Positions 1 to 8,470 of a stretch of 64,000 nucleotides of DNA are shown piece by piece. The stretch covers positions 1 through 64,000 of the forward strand of contig NZ_BSDJ01000007.1 in assembly GCF_027925525.1 (NCBI RefSeq), in the 5' to 3' direction. Made by a program: the position numbers and the translations under genes. A model generated the notes under the pieces. It was given only the letters and a program-made list of their open reading frames with translations. It made no database searches and had not been told where the DNA came from. Source of the stretch: Paenibacillus tyrphae (GTDB lineage Bacteria > Bacillota > Bacilli > Paenibacillales > NBRC-103111). Numbering within the stretch: position 1 is the stretch's first letter; each line of letters starts with the position of its first letter.

Positions 1-281
1 TTTACTACTGACGAGAATTTTCATTCTCTTTATGACACTCACTCGATGTTCAGTTTTCAAAGGGCAATTCCTCCAACAAAAGCCATACTGTCAAGCATTT
101 CAAGCTTTGTCGGTTGCTGTCACCTCGTTTAGCGGCGACTTTTATAATATATCACATTCGCCTATCTTAATGCAAGCATTTTTTTAAAACCATTTTTTTG
201 AAGCGGCTTGATTAAGTTTTTTAAAGGCGGCCGTTTTTAGCGGCGAGAATTAATTTAACACATCTTAAGTTTGAAAGTCAA
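1..281 (-). promoter_or_regulatory. rRNA operon leader with tandem promoters (operon lies off the left edge)
   Basis: Read leftward, positions 62-47 give CTTTGAAAACTGAACA, the conserved element found just upstream of 16S rRNA in Bacillales. Two promoters precede it. P1 has TTGACT at 281-276 and TAAATT at 257-252. P2 has TTGCAT at 175-170 and TATATT at 151-146. Each is followed by nearly the same start-region sequence (CTCGCCGCTAAA and GTCGCCGCTAAA). The rRNA genes themselves are not in the window. No protein gene is seen in 1-342. Confidence 0.75.
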
Positions 282-342
282 CCCTTAAAATAAATAAAAA
301 TATCCGGCCACTCGAAAGCAGCCGGAAGATCACTGTACTCTA

Positions 343-1116
343 CTACTCTATCATACCTTCGACGGGGCTGCTGGCAGACGCATAGCGCTTCTTGGGGATA
401 CGACCCGCCAAGAAGCCTTTGCGTCCTGCGATCACGGCCAGCTTGAACGCTTCGGCCATCAGAACAGGGTCCTGTGCACCGGCAACAGCCGTATTCAACA
501 GCACGCCATCCGCGCCAAGCTCCATAGCTAAAGCTGCATCCGTAGGACCACCAATGCCTGCATCGACGATAATTGGAACTTTCGCTTCCTCGATAATAAA
601 ACGCAAATTATTCGGATTAACGATCCCTTGACCGGAACCGATCGGCGATGCTCCAGGCATAACAGCCGCGGCCCCCGCTTCCTGCAGCTTGCGGGCCAAT
701 ATCGGATCATCCGAAGTATAAGGCAATACGATAAAGCCTTCTTCTACTAAAATTTTGGTCGCCTCCAGCGTTCCTACCGGATCGGGAAGCAGCGTTTTCG
801 GATCTCCGATCACTTCTACTTTGATCATATCGCAAAGCCCGGAAGCTTTGGCCAGCCGCGCAATGCGTACAGCTTCCTCAACGGTATAGGCACCGGCCGT
901 ATTAGGAAGCAGCGTGAACTTTTTCAAATCTATTGTTTCCAAAAAGTTAGGCGCGTCCGGATTGTCGATCGGCAGACGGCGGATGGCAAAAGTCAACACT
1001 TCCGCTTCTGAAGCTTGAACGGCCTGATTTTGAATCTTCAAATCTGAAAACTTCCCTGTCCCGAGCAGCAGTCGGGATTGAAATTCGTAAGGTCCGATTT
1101 TTAACGTGTCGCTCAT
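343..1116 (-). CDS. thiG: Thiazole synthase ThiG
   Basis: ThiG forms the thiazole phosphate ring of thiamine from deoxyxylulose 5-phosphate, dehydroglycine and sulfur delivered by ThiS thiocarboxylate. The 257-residue protein has the usual family length and a TIM-barrel pattern. The Schiff-base lysine sits in [10 protein letters not shown] (about Lys99), and the C-terminal half carries the phosphate-binding glycine motifs ([24 protein letters not shown]). An AGGAGC site precedes the ATG. It follows thiS by about 30 bases and is probably co-transcribed under the upstream TPP riboswitch. No glycine oxidase (ThiO), ThiH or ThiF gene is adjacent, so the rest of the thiazole pathway must be elsewhere. 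Confidence 0.96.
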   Translation of the reverse strand: MSDTLKIGPYEFQSRLLLGTGKFSDLKIQNQAVQASEAEVLTFAIRRLPIDNPDAPNFLETIDLKKFTLLPNTAGAYTVEEAVRIARLAKASGLCDMIKVEVIGDPKTLLPDPVGTLEATKILVEEGFIVLPYTSDDPILARKLQEAGAAAVMPGASPIGSGQGIVNPNNLRFIIEEAKVPIIVDAGIGGPTDAALAMELGADGVLLNTAVAGAQDPVLMAEAFKLAVIAGRKGFLAGRIPKKRYASASSPVEGMIE

Positions 1117-1146
1117 GCTGGTAGCTCCTTCAACGATAGTTTTTAT

Positions 1147-1347
1147 TCAGCCTCCACCGACAAAATGAACGATTTCGATCTGATCTCCATCGTTCAGGCG
1201 GGCTTCCTCATACCGGGTACGGTCAATAATTTCCCGGTTTAATTCAACAACCAAAATTTTATTGTCCAGTTTAAACGCCGAGAGCAGTTCGGCTACGGTA
1301 GCCGCGTTGTCCACTTCTCTCTGCTCTCCGTTCACGGTCAAGCGCAT
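1147..1347 (-). CDS. thiS: Sulfur carrier protein ThiS
   Basis: This is a small ubiquitin-like sulfur carrier of 66 residues that donates sulfur as a C-terminal thiocarboxylate to ThiG. It ends in the required diglycine (HFVGGG) and matches the usual ThiS length. I start it at the ATG at 1347 because a strong GGAGGTG lies 7 bases upstream. The same frame stays open up to 1524, but that extension runs through the riboswitch terminator and aptamer and is not coding. It is the first gene of the thiS-thiG unit. Confidence 0.94.
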   Translation of the reverse strand: MRLTVNGEQREVDNAATVAELLSAFKLDNKILVVELNREIIDRTRYEEARLNDGDQIEIVHFVGGG

Positions 1348-1380
1348 CCTTATCACCTCCAGCCGTTTTGCCGATAAAAG

Positions 1381-1409
1381 CAAAAAAGCCGACCCGAGGC
1401 GGGCCGGCC
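1381..1409 (-). terminator. Riboswitch-controlled terminator before thiS
   Basis: On the minus strand GCCGGCCCG and CGGGTCGGC pair around a three-base loop, and the stem is followed by TTTTTT. It lies between the TPP aptamer and the thiS ribosome site, the position expected of a transcription-terminating expression platform. Confidence 0.85.
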
Positions 1410-1452
1410 GAATGTTGTCTGCATACTTCATATGCAGCTTGCTGGCATTCGT

Positions 1453-1573
1453 CCACTTCCCTACGCTGGTATAATCCAGTGATGCCTGCTCTACGCAGAC
1501 TTCATAACAGGTTCCAAGGGTCAAAGAACATGCTTCTTTTTCTCAGCCCCGCAAGTCGGAGCTCCCCTAGTGG
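1453..1573 (-). ncRNA. TPP riboswitch (THI element)
   Basis: The minus strand carries the conserved thiamine-pyrophosphate aptamer segments in order: CCACTAGGGGAGC, GGGGCTGAGA, GACCCTTGGAACCTG, and GCGTAGGGAAGTGG closing stem P1 (CCACT with AGTGG). The terminator at 1381-1409 follows. Binding of TPP should terminate transcription before thiS. The likely promoter is an extended -10 (TGTTATAAT) whose hexamer is at 1598-1593, just past the stop codon of the upstream gene. Confidence 0.95.
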
Positions 1574-1607
1574 CTATTTGATTGTCCAATCCATTATAAC
1601 ACAACGG

Positions 1608-2483
1608 TCAGCTTTTGACATCCTTATACCGCATCTCCAGCACGGATAGTTCCGGGTCATGGGTAAAGACGATTTCTTTTGCCAATGATTTTTTGACCAG
1701 CTTATTCAAGAGCAGCGGGAGATCCGCTTTAATGTCCGCCAGCTCAGGCTGCTGCTGGAGTTCCTGAAGGCTCCACGCTTCCTCGCGGCTGGCGAGGAGT
1801 TCGATCAGCGGTCTGCAGCAGCGCTCCATCTTGGACATAACGGAAAATTCGCTGGCCAGCAGCACCAGTTGAACGCGCTGTTTTAACGTCTCTTTACTTA
1901 ATGTCAGCTCCTCGTACAGCTTGTACACGCCGGGATTGATCGTCTTCACCTGCCGCCAAATCGTTACCTCCGGATGATTGCCAGACTCGATAATGACGAT
2001 TCGCGCCCAATGGTGCAGGGCCTCCAATATATTGTTGTATGCATCGAGCAAATGCTCGTCTAAGATGTATTCTTTACTTTGCGAATAGCAGCGCAAAAAT
2101 TTGGAGAACTCGATCAGCAGCTTGTGTTCTCTCAGCGGTAGCGGGAACTCAAGCACTTTATGCCGCAGGGTCTCCAAATACATATCCCGATCCAAAAGTA
2201 TCTCCCCTTTTAAGATCCAATAAATAACATTGCGATACTCGCCGCGCAAAATCAGTTCATCCAGAGTATCCGGGCTTATCCATCTTTCTTGTATACGGCG
2301 GTTGTCTTTTATATAATGAACTTGTTGATGAGCACGTTCGTTATTACTGGTGACAACCAGAAGCACAATGTCGAATCCGTCTGTGACAGCCGAGAACAAA
2401 GAAGGATTGTCGACGGCCGCTACGCTGATAACGGACTCGTCTTGACGGAGCCTTTCTACCCAATATGCTTTTAAGGAATCCAT
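1608..2483 (-). CDS. ygxA: YgxA-like nucleotidyltransferase-fold protein
   Basis: This 291-residue protein resembles the YgxA family of Bacillus, which is predicted to have an N-terminal nucleotidyltransferase-like fold followed by helical repeats. Its biochemical role is unknown. The N-terminal part shows a beta-rich segment ending in FDIVLLVVTSNN. The rest is helix-rich with many charged residues. The start at 2483 has AGGAGG upstream. The position between an rRNA operon and ygzB/perR is the same as in Bacillus subtilis and is the best support for the identification. Confidence 0.75.
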   Translation of the reverse strand: MDSLKAYWVERLRQDESVISVAAVDNPSLFSAVTDGFDIVLLVVTSNNERAHQQVHYIKDNRRIQERWISPDTLDELILRGEYRNVIYWILKGEILLDRDMYLETLRHKVLEFPLPLREHKLLIEFSKFLRCYSQSKEYILDEHLLDAYNNILEALHHWARIVIIESGNHPEVTIWRQVKTINPGVYKLYEELTLSKETLKQRVQLVLLASEFSVMSKMERCCRPLIELLASREEAWSLQELQQQPELADIKADLPLLLNKLVKKSLAKEIVFTHDPELSVLEMRYKDVKS

Positions 2484-2607
2484 CGCGAAAGCCTCCTGAC
2501 GATAGCCACATGCGTTCTTCATGAATAGTTATTTCTACATGAAGCCGCCGTTTCCTGCATTCTTTTGTGACGACACTCACAATTCTTACGAGAAAGAAGT
2601 GAAAGAC

Positions 2608-2991
2608 ATGAAATTCAAGTCAAGTAAAGTAAACGAATTCCGGCTATGGGGGCTCCTGCTGACCATGGGCGGAATGCTTCTGATGATCCTAGGACTTGCC
2701 GGGATCGTCTTCGAATGGGGAGCCGCCGGCCGGATGATTGCCGCCGTATGTATGGTCATCGGAGCCATTGCCATGCTGGTGAGCATGGGAATTTATTTTG
2801 CCGCGGGCATGATGTCGACCAGCGCGACGGTGATCGAATGCCCGGAATGCGGAAAGCCGACCAAGATGTTAGGGAAAACGGACCGCTGCATGTTCTGCAA
2901 AACGATTCTGACACTCGATCCGAAATATGCTCCATCTGCCGATTCGGGAGCAAGCCCGACGCATCAAGCCGGGGAAACTACTTCTCCATAA
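2608..2991 (+). CDS. ygzB: YgzB family (UPF0295) membrane protein
   Basis: This is a 127-residue membrane protein with two transmembrane helices (about residues 13-35 and 42-62). A cytosolic zinc-ribbon-like tail follows, with CPEC and CMFC pairs at about residues 75-95. The order of helices and cysteines matches the YgzB/UPF0295 family of Bacillus, whose function is not known. The frame stays open upstream to 2521, but the ATG at 2608 begins the conserved part and has a modest AAGAAGTG site. It diverges from the ygxA homologue and shares a bidirectional terminator with the convergent hydrolase gene. Confidence 0.8.
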   Translation: MKFKSSKVNEFRLWGLLLTMGGMLLMILGLAGIVFEWGAAGRMIAAVCMVIGAIAMLVSMGIYFAAGMMSTSATVIECPECGKPTKMLGKTDRCMFCKTILTLDPKYAPSADSGASPTHQAGETTSP

Positions 2992-2998
2992 ACGGAAT

Positions 2999-3052
2999 AA
3001 AATAAACCGGCTCCGCCATTATCGTTCGATGAGGCGAGCCGGTTTATTTTGT
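2999..3052. terminator. Bidirectional terminator
   Basis: AAACCGGCTC and GAGCCGGTTT form a 10-bp stem, with T-rich sequence leaving on both strands. It lies between the convergent ygzB and family 18 hydrolase genes. Confidence 0.8.
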
Positions 3053-3060
3053 ATTGATTG

Positions 3061-4812
3061 TTATTTTTTCGGTGCTTCTAATGACGTGCTGATCCAGTTC
3101 CATGCCTCGGGATTCTCGAAGCCTCTCCGCCACGATGCGACGCCCGCCAAATCGTACTTTTTCACGAGCTCGATGCGCGCTTTTACCGACGTCTCGTCTT
3201 CGATCCAAATTTTGTTGAGCTTGCCGTCTTCCGTGTACTCGATGTAATTTTGTCCCGTTTCCGGGGAAAATACAGGAGTAAGCTTTTTCTCCTTAATGAT
3301 GCGCTGGGGCATATCCATAAACACGGCTTTTGAGCTCACATTGGTTTTGCCGTTCTTTTTCGTTTCGGTCCATACCCGCGTATAGAAAGGAATGCTGAGA
3401 ATCAGCTTGGAGGGCGGAATCTGCTCTTCTTTCAGCAGGTCGGAAATCGACTTCTCCACCCATGGCAGCGAAGCGACGGAACCCGCCTTCGGACTGCTCG
3501 CCCAATGCTCGTCATAAGCCATCAGCATCATATAGTCGAGCGACTGGATCAGCGTTTTCCGGTCGTAAAACATGGACCACGCTTCGCTGCTCGATTTGGC
3601 GGTGACATCCATGGAAACGACGAGGCCTTGCTCATGCATGAGCGGCGCCATTTCCCGGACGAATTGAACCAGGTTTTGCTTGTCTTTCAAATTGACGTTC
3701 TCGAAATCGATGTTGATTCCTTGCAGTGAATACATCTGTGCAAAAGCAAGCAGTTGCTTGATCATCTTCATTCGTTTGTCATAAGTGGAGAGCGCTTGGG
3801 TCGTCCGCTTCTGCTCGAAGCCGTTGCTGAAAAGTCCCCAGACTTGGTATCCTCTGTCGTGAGCCCATTTGACATAGGCAGGATCGGCCAAGTTTTTGAG
3901 ATTGCCCTCGCCGTCCTCCAAATGAAACCACGTCGGACTGACCACATCCAGCCCCGGCATGTCGGGAATTTTGCCGGTGTCCGGATTTTTCGTTACGACC
4001 TGCTCCCAAGTCATATTGATTTTGCCGCTGATGGGCTTTTTGGCCACGAACGGAGGCTCCGGTTCTTTCTTCGGAATCACTTCGTCCTTGTCGGGAACCA
4101 ACTGATCCTTGCGAACATGTCCCATATAGCCGTTCGTCTGCTGCACCCGGTACCATTCGCCTTCCTCGCCCCATACGATCAAGCTCTCTCCCTGTTTCAG
4201 ATCGGCATAAATCGGAGCTTTGATCGTCGGATCCCGCCGCATGGCAATCGTTTTGTCGGGCTTATCGGGAATAGTGATCGTCTTATACCAGTGAATCGTC
4301 TCGCCTTCCTTAAACAGCAAAACGGCTCCCGTATCCGGCGATTCCCGCAGATCGATCTTGTATAAATCTTTCAGCGGATCGATCGGCAGATACAATACCC
4401 CGTTCGTCTTTTCGAGCGGAAATTTGAGCGTAAACGGCTTTTCATTGACCATCCCGGTCAACTGGCTGGTGCGAAGCCGGATCACTTTGTTTTGCGTCGT
4501 AATGATTGTCGACTCGCTCGCTTTCTCGTAAACAAGCGTGGGATCGATCCGTTCCTTCACAATCTCGAACGGAAGCTTCAAGCTTTCCTTCTGCCCTACG
4601 GCGGGTTGGTCCAGCATTCCGCCTTCGTAGAAAATCGGTTTGAGGTTGCCTTTAAAGTCGGGCTGTTCATGCTGCCAATTCGGGACATACTTGATCCATA
4701 AGTAAGCACCTAAAATAAGACCGCATAGGAGGGCAAAAAACAACAGGACAAAGGTCGTCTTCTTTCTTTTTTTGCGGCGCGACCCGCCTCCCGCTTCGAA
4801 CGTCGGTTCCAT
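3061..4812 (-). CDS. Membrane-anchored family 18 glycoside hydrolase with SH3 domain
   Basis: The 583-residue protein begins with a basic stretch and one transmembrane helix (about residues 18-38). Next comes a beta-rich stalk resembling the copper-amine-oxidase N-terminal domain, then a bacterial SH3 domain (about residues 210-260). A family 18 glycoside hydrolase barrel fills the C-terminal half. GINIDFENV carries the family's catalytic DxDxE-type motif. Such proteins usually cleave N-acetylglucosamine linkages in peptidoglycan, for example in spore germination or wall turnover. The start at 4812 has GGGAGTG upstream, and longer in-frame starts lack a site. It sits downstream of perR, but the 116-base gap leaves co-transcription open. 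Confidence 0.85.
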   Translation of the reverse strand: MEPTFEAGGGSRRKKRKKTTFVLLFFALLCGLILGAYLWIKYVPNWQHEQPDFKGNLKPIFYEGGMLDQPAVGQKESLKLPFEIVKERIDPTLVYEKASESTIITTQNKVIRLRTSQLTGMVNEKPFTLKFPLEKTNGVLYLPIDPLKDLYKIDLRESPDTGAVLLFKEGETIHWYKTITIPDKPDKTIAMRRDPTIKAPIYADLKQGESLIVWGEEGEWYRVQQTNGYMGHVRKDQLVPDKDEVIPKKEPEPPFVAKKPISGKINMTWEQVVTKNPDTGKIPDMPGLDVVSPTWFHLEDGEGNLKNLADPAYVKWAHDRGYQVWGLFSNGFEQKRTTQALSTYDKRMKMIKQLLAFAQMYSLQGINIDFENVNLKDKQNLVQFVREMAPLMHEQGLVVSMDVTAKSSSEAWSMFYDRKTLIQSLDYMMLMAYDEHWASSPKAGSVASLPWVEKSISDLLKEEQIPPSKLILSIPFYTRVWTETKKNGKTNVSSKAVFMDMPQRIIKEKKLTPVFSPETGQNYIEYTEDGKLNKIWIEDETSVKARIELVKKYDLAGVASWRRGFENPEAWNWISTSLEAPKK

Positions 4813-4928
4813 GGTTTCACTCCCGTCACATGATGAGGCAAAGCTGATGAATAAAGAAAAAAAGGACGCGTCGACCCGCAGCCGCGGGAATCCAGACACG
4901 TCCATTATACCTTAATTCTACCAATCTA

Positions 4929-5360
4929 TCATGTCGTCTGCTTGGCACAGTCCGAACAGATGCCGTAAACTTCCACCCGGTGGCTTTTCACCTGGAATCC
5001 GGTCATTTCGCCGGCTGCCTGCTCCAGGTCATCCAGCGGCTTGTAAGCGAAGTCGACCAGCTTACCGCATTCCTCGCAAAGCGCATGATAGTGATCGGAC
5101 AAATCCGCGTCAAAGCGGCTGGAATGGTCGCCATAGGTCATCTCCCGTACCAATCCGCTCTCGATAAATACCTTAAGGTTATTGTATACCGTTGCCACGC
5201 TCATGCTAGGAAAAAGCGGCGACAACGCTTTATAAATTTCATCCGCTGTCGGATGAGACATTGTATTGATCAAATAAGATAAAATGGCATGCCGTTGCGG
5301 AGTCATCCGAATGCCCATCGTTTTGAGTTTGTTAAGTGCCTGCTCCAATGAATGGTTCAT
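4929..5360 (-). CDS. perR: Peroxide-responsive repressor PerR (Fur family)
   Basis: This is a 143-residue Fur-family regulator with an N-terminal winged helix and a C-terminal dimerisation domain. It keeps the PerR regulatory-metal ligands by alignment to Bacillus PerR: His36, Asp84, His90, His92 and Asp103. Asp103 is the residue that separates PerR from Fur. Two CxxC pairs (95/98 and 135/138) form the structural zinc site. PerR represses peroxide-defence genes and is inactivated by iron-catalysed histidine oxidation. AGGCGGTG lies 8 bases before the ATG at 5360. An in-frame GTG at 5369 is less likely. Its gene neighbours match the Bacillus perR region. Confidence 0.92.
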   Translation of the reverse strand: MNHSLEQALNKLKTMGIRMTPQRHAILSYLINTMSHPTADEIYKALSPLFPSMSVATVYNNLKVFIESGLVREMTYGDHSSRFDADLSDHYHALCEECGKLVDFAYKPLDDLEQAAGEMTGFQVKSHRVEVYGICSDCAKQTT

Positions 5361-5400
5361 CGTGTTCACCGCCTAATCCGGGAAAAGAGTGTATCACTTT

Positions 5401-5430
5401 ATTTTACCCGGATGTTCAACAAATTGTCAA
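5401..5430 (-). promoter_or_regulatory. perR promoter
   Basis: TTGACA (5430-5425) is followed after 18 bases by TAAAAT (5406-5401), overlapping the stop codon of the upstream gene. An imperfect palindrome with CCGGG arms (about 5378-5413) covers the -10 and start region. I see no clear match to the PerR box TTATAATNATTATAA. Confidence 0.6.
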
Positions 5431-6674
5431 TTGGACCCCTGTATGGTAAGCCTGTCGTTGGTATGCAGCTTAATTGTGTATTTGCCGCTTCCGACCGTGC
5501 CTTTGACGCTATCTTCTTCAATGGACAAAGGCAGATCGGTTTTGATATTTCCCTCTCCTCCTTCGCCGTCGATCCGGTAGTCGCCTTTTTGCGGAAGCTT
5601 GACCTCCACCTTGCCGTTGGTCGTTCGCACGTCCCAGTCGCCGTCGACAACCGTGCTGCTCACTTCGACGGACCCATTGGTCGATTTTAATTTTACGCCT
5701 TTAAACGTCCCCTCAGCGACGACGCTGCCGTTGCTCGTTTCCGCCTGCAGTTCCCCTGTCACATTGGTGATGTCCAGCTTCCCATTGGTCGATTTCAGCG
5801 TCGCATTCCCTTGATGGTCCTTCACCTGCATTTGTCCGTTGGTGCTTTTGATCGTCATCGGCCCTACCGTGCGTTCCGATTGAACTTTACCGTTGATAGT
5901 CTCCAAATTCAACTCGCCCTGCAGATTCTCAAGACGGATTCCCCCATTCGTCGTATGCCCATAGAGACGCTGCTTAATCGGCAGTCCGGAGGCGTCGATA
6001 TTGCCATTGCGCATCTGCAGCTCCACATTGACTTTATGCTCCGCGGGCAGCGTAACGACCAGATCCATCCGCGGCTTGCGGTTTCCGAACAGAGCGCCGA
6101 CACCTTCGTATTCTTTAGCGACAGCCTGGATATTGAGCGTATTGCCGCTTACGCTGTGTTCCAGTTTGGATTCGTTCGCGAGCGCTTGCGCATCGTCTTC
6201 ACTGACACCTTTAACGTACACCTTGACATCGACTTGAAGCTGGTCGACCGACCCGGACTTAAGAACAACGTTGCCATTTTCATTGCCCAGCTTCACGTTG
6301 TCGACGGGAGCAGGTAGCTCGATGGCGGTAATGCCTTTATCGAATTCCTTTCCCTCGGCCATCATATCGATCGTCCCGTTAACGGTCCAGCCGCTGAATT
6401 TTTTCAGAAGCTCGCCGCTCTGGGTGCTGACAATGACGATGGCGGCGATAAGCACCGCGAAAATAATCCCGCCGATGTCGAGCTTCAATTGACGATCGCT
6501 GTTTCCAAATTTGATATTGAACAAAATATATTCAATTCCGAGCAAAACAAACAACAGCGGCCACCAATCCGCCAGCAGCGCAGTCAGGTGAGTGCCTGTC
6601 GTCTTGTCGGCTATTACGGCGCCGCCGACACATACGAGCAAAATTGCCGCCGTGTAACGGCCTGCCTTATGCAT
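5427..6674 (-). CDS. DUF4097 beta-helix envelope protein (LiaG-like)
   Basis: The 415-residue protein has two N-terminal transmembrane segments (about 5-25 and 35-52), a third at about 65-82, and a long beta-repeat region. That region is full of the short motif K/T-S/T-N-G-x-V/I recurring roughly every 18-20 residues, typical of DUF4097 adhesin-like beta helices. Homologues belong to cell-envelope stress operons such as lia, but the molecular role is unknown. AAGGAGAG precedes the ATG at 6674. It is the last gene of the sigma-factor operon, 13 bases behind its neighbour. Confidence 0.8.
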   Translation of the reverse strand: MHKAGRYTAAILLVCVGGAVIADKTTGTHLTALLADWWPLLFVLLGIEYILFNIKFGNSDRQLKLDIGGIIFAVLIAAIVIVSTQSGELLKKFSGWTVNGTIDMMAEGKEFDKGITAIELPAPVDNVKLGNENGNVVLKSGSVDQLQVDVKVYVKGVSEDDAQALANESKLEHSVSGNTLNIQAVAKEYEGVGALFGNRKPRMDLVVTLPAEHKVNVELQMRNGNIDASGLPIKQRLYGHTTNGGIRLENLQGELNLETINGKVQSERTVGPMTIKSTNGQMQVKDHQGNATLKSTNGKLDITNVTGELQAETSNGSVVAEGTFKGVKLKSTNGSVEVSSTVVDGDWDVRTTNGKVEVKLPQKGDYRIDGEGGEGNIKTDLPLSIEEDSVKGTVGSGKYTIKLHTNDRLTIQGSN

Positions 6675-6687
6675 GCGAATTCTCTCC

Positions 6688-7323
6688 TTATTTTTTCCTG
6701 GATTCTTTATAGAACATGAAAACCCCGATGGCAATCAAAATAACGGCGCCAAACGACGAACCGACAAAGTCAAATACGCGTTCGAGCCACTGCGGTTTGC
6801 CTCCGGCCAGAAACAACAGCGCGCCCGCTGCGATAAGCGCGTAGCCGAATATGTTCCCCTGGCGCAGTTTGCGCAGAGGCTTCTCGGATGTAAACGGAGA
6901 ATCCCCTTCCGTCCGGGGTTCATCAAAATAAGCCGGATGTCCGTACCCGTTAACCCGATCCGTCTGCTGCAGCGCATCGAAGATATTGTAGAAGTAAGTG
7001 ACGGGCATAAGCAGCGAAAACAAAACGATCAGCGGAATGTTTTCCGATCCTCCCGTTGCGAAATATACAATGGCGACAATATTCATTATAAACAGCAGCA
7101 TGATCCCCAAGCCGCGCTGCATCAAACCCAAATATAATTGTCCGGTGCCCGGAATAAAAAACGACAATAACCCGGCTAGCCATTTGCTCTTATGAGGCTT
7201 CGGTCTGAAAAAAGGATCGAACGGCGGTTTTTGGGACTGCCCCCACCGCTCCATTCGCTCCCGCAAAAACTCGTCTTCCCGATCCTCACGATGATAGTGC
7301 GGGCCTTTCGGTTGGTCCTGCAT
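6688..7323 (-). CDS. Multi-pass membrane protein with TM2-like segment
   Basis: The 211-residue protein has a charged, proline-rich cytosolic N terminus. The motif KSKWLAGLLSFFIPGTGQLYLG (about residues 46-67) is typical of TM2-like small membrane proteins. Three more hydrophobic segments follow, ending in a short basic tail. AAGGAGGG lies upstream of the ATG. It sits between the anti-sigma factor and the DUF4097 gene with 13-15 base spacings, so it is almost surely part of the same envelope-stress operon. I cannot assign a function. Confidence 0.7.
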   Translation of the reverse strand: MQDQPKGPHYHREDREDEFLRERMERWGQSQKPPFDPFFRPKPHKSKWLAGLLSFFIPGTGQLYLGLMQRGLGIMLLFIMNIVAIVYFATGGSENIPLIVLFSLLMPVTYFYNIFDALQQTDRVNGYGHPAYFDEPRTEGDSPFTSEKPLRKLRQGNIFGYALIAAGALLFLAGGKPQWLERVFDFVGSSFGAVILIAIGVFMFYKESRKK

Positions 7324-7338
7324 TCGTAGATTCCCTCC

Positions 7339-7830
7339 TTATGACAACAATTGGCGCGATACCGATTCGACGACATGGAACAATTCAATGGCGCCGGTAC
7401 GAACATCGGCCTCCCATTGATTCGGATTCAGAGACGTCAGCTTTCCGAATACGCCGGAAACGATAAACAGGAACGTAGCGGCCATGGCAACCATGCCATG
7501 AAGCAGTTCGGTACGCCAATAAGGCTTCCATTTGCGCCGGGGCGAGGAAGCTTGCGCCTCGAACGCCGGGTGATCCGGCAACGGCCGGTCCGACGACGCA
7601 TACTCTTTTCCCGAACGCAAAGCGGACATGACGCGGTCCGTCAATTCCGCAGGCGCCTGTTCGACCGCAAGCTGATCCAACATCAGCTCGACGTCCAAAA
7701 AGTCGGACAGTCTCCCGCGGCATGGAGCGCAAACCTTCATGTGACGTGCAATCCGATGGTATTCCAATTCAGAGCAGCTTTTATTCAGAAAGCGAAGCAG
7801 CTCTTGATCGTTTGGATGCATGATGGTCAT
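7339..7830 (-). CDS. Zinc-finger anti-sigma factor
   Basis: This is a 163-residue membrane-bound anti-sigma factor. The N-terminal cytosolic domain has the ZAS signature HxxxCxxC (HMKVCAPC, about residues 30-37), followed by a charged linker and one transmembrane helix (about residues 116-137). It should bind and hold the ECF sigma factor encoded just upstream. The chosen ATG (7830) has GGAGGTG before it and lies inside the 3' end of the sigma gene. The 50-base overlap suggests coupled translation, which would keep the two proteins in balance. Confidence 0.86.
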   Translation of the reverse strand: MTIMHPNDQELLRFLNKSCSELEYHRIARHMKVCAPCRGRLSDFLDVELMLDQLAVEQAPAELTDRVMSALRSGKEYASSDRPLPDHPAFEAQASSPRRKWKPYWRTELLHGMVAMAATFLFIVSGVFGKLTSLNPNQWEADVRTGAIELFHVVESVSRQLLS

Positions 7831-8383
7831 GCCCCCGCACCTCCAGCCATTTTTCTTTAAGCAGCGATTTTCCGCGATACAGTCTCGTTTCAATCGTTTT
7901 CATCGGCAGCCCGGTCACATCCGAAATTTCTTGATACGACAACTGTTTGTAGTGATACAAATACAGAATGAGCCGGTATTTGTCCGGCAGGTCGGCAAGC
8001 AGCCGCTGCATCGTTTCCTGCTCTTCCTTTTGCAGCGCACGGGCTTCGGGTTCTTCCCGGCGGTCTCCGAACCAGCCCTTAATTTTGTCCAGAATCGCTT
8101 CGTACGGCTTGCGCCGCTGCGAACGCCTGTAGTCGGTGACCAGATTGACGGTCATCCGATAAAGCCAGGTTTTAAACTTGGCGTCGCCGCGAAAGTTGGC
8201 CAGGGAACGGTACAGCTTGATAAATACTTCCTGAGTCAAATCTTCGGCTGTTTCGCGATGTAAGGTCATGCGATAAATCAGCGTATAGATATAGTCCTGA
8301 TAACGTGCCATCAATACCCGGTACGCTTCTTCATCACCTTGACGGATTAGGTCGACCAGTTGTTCATCCGTCATGCTCTCCAC
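7781..8383 (-). CDS. ECF-type RNA polymerase sigma factor
   Basis: The protein (about 200 residues) contains sigma region 2 (about residues 20-85, with AEDLTQEVFIKLYRSL and FKTWLYRM) and region 4 (about 125-180, with LPDKYRLILYLYHYKQLSYQEI). No region 3 is present, as expected for ECF factors. It should direct RNA polymerase to envelope-stress promoters and be restrained by the next gene's product. The start is uncertain: GTG at 8383 is best placed behind AAGGCGGTG, while 8392 and 8374 are alternatives. A longer frame to 8455 covers the apparent promoter and is unlikely. Confidence 0.88.
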   Translation of the reverse strand: MESMTDEQLVDLIRQGDEEAYRVLMARYQDYIYTLIYRMTLHRETAEDLTQEVFIKLYRSLANFRGDAKFKTWLYRMTVNLVTDYRRSQRRKPYEAILDKIKGWFGDRREEPEARALQKEEQETMQRLLADLPDKYRLILYLYHYKQLSYQEISDVTGLPMKTIETRLYRGKSLLKEKWLEVRGHDHHASKRSRAASLSE

Positions 8384-8417
8384 ATTGCTCACCGCCTTGA
8401 TCTGCGCTCTTAAAACC

Positions 8418-8448
8418 TTAGACGCCGCTTCTCCCCCAAACCCCTTCA
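8418..8448 (-). promoter_or_regulatory. Candidate ECF-type autoregulatory promoter
   Basis: TGAAGG (8448-8443) and CGTCTAA (8424-8418) lie about 18 bases apart upstream of the sigma gene. They resemble the TGAAAC/CGTC promoter type recognised by ECF sigma factors, which commonly activate their own operon. No other convincing promoter is seen here. Confidence 0.5.
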
Positions 8449-8470
8449 AAACCATTCAAAAAAATTTATT

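Noticed and set aside
1-100. 16S rRNA gene start
   Set aside because: Only the leader element is present. The 16S 5' sequence is not reached within the window.
1348-1524. N-terminal extension of the thiS frame to 125 codons
   Set aside because: It runs through the riboswitch terminator and aptamer. The ATG at 1347 has a strong ribosome site and gives the family length.
5378-5413. PerR box controlling perR
   Set aside because: A palindrome is present but does not match the PerR consensus well enough to name it.
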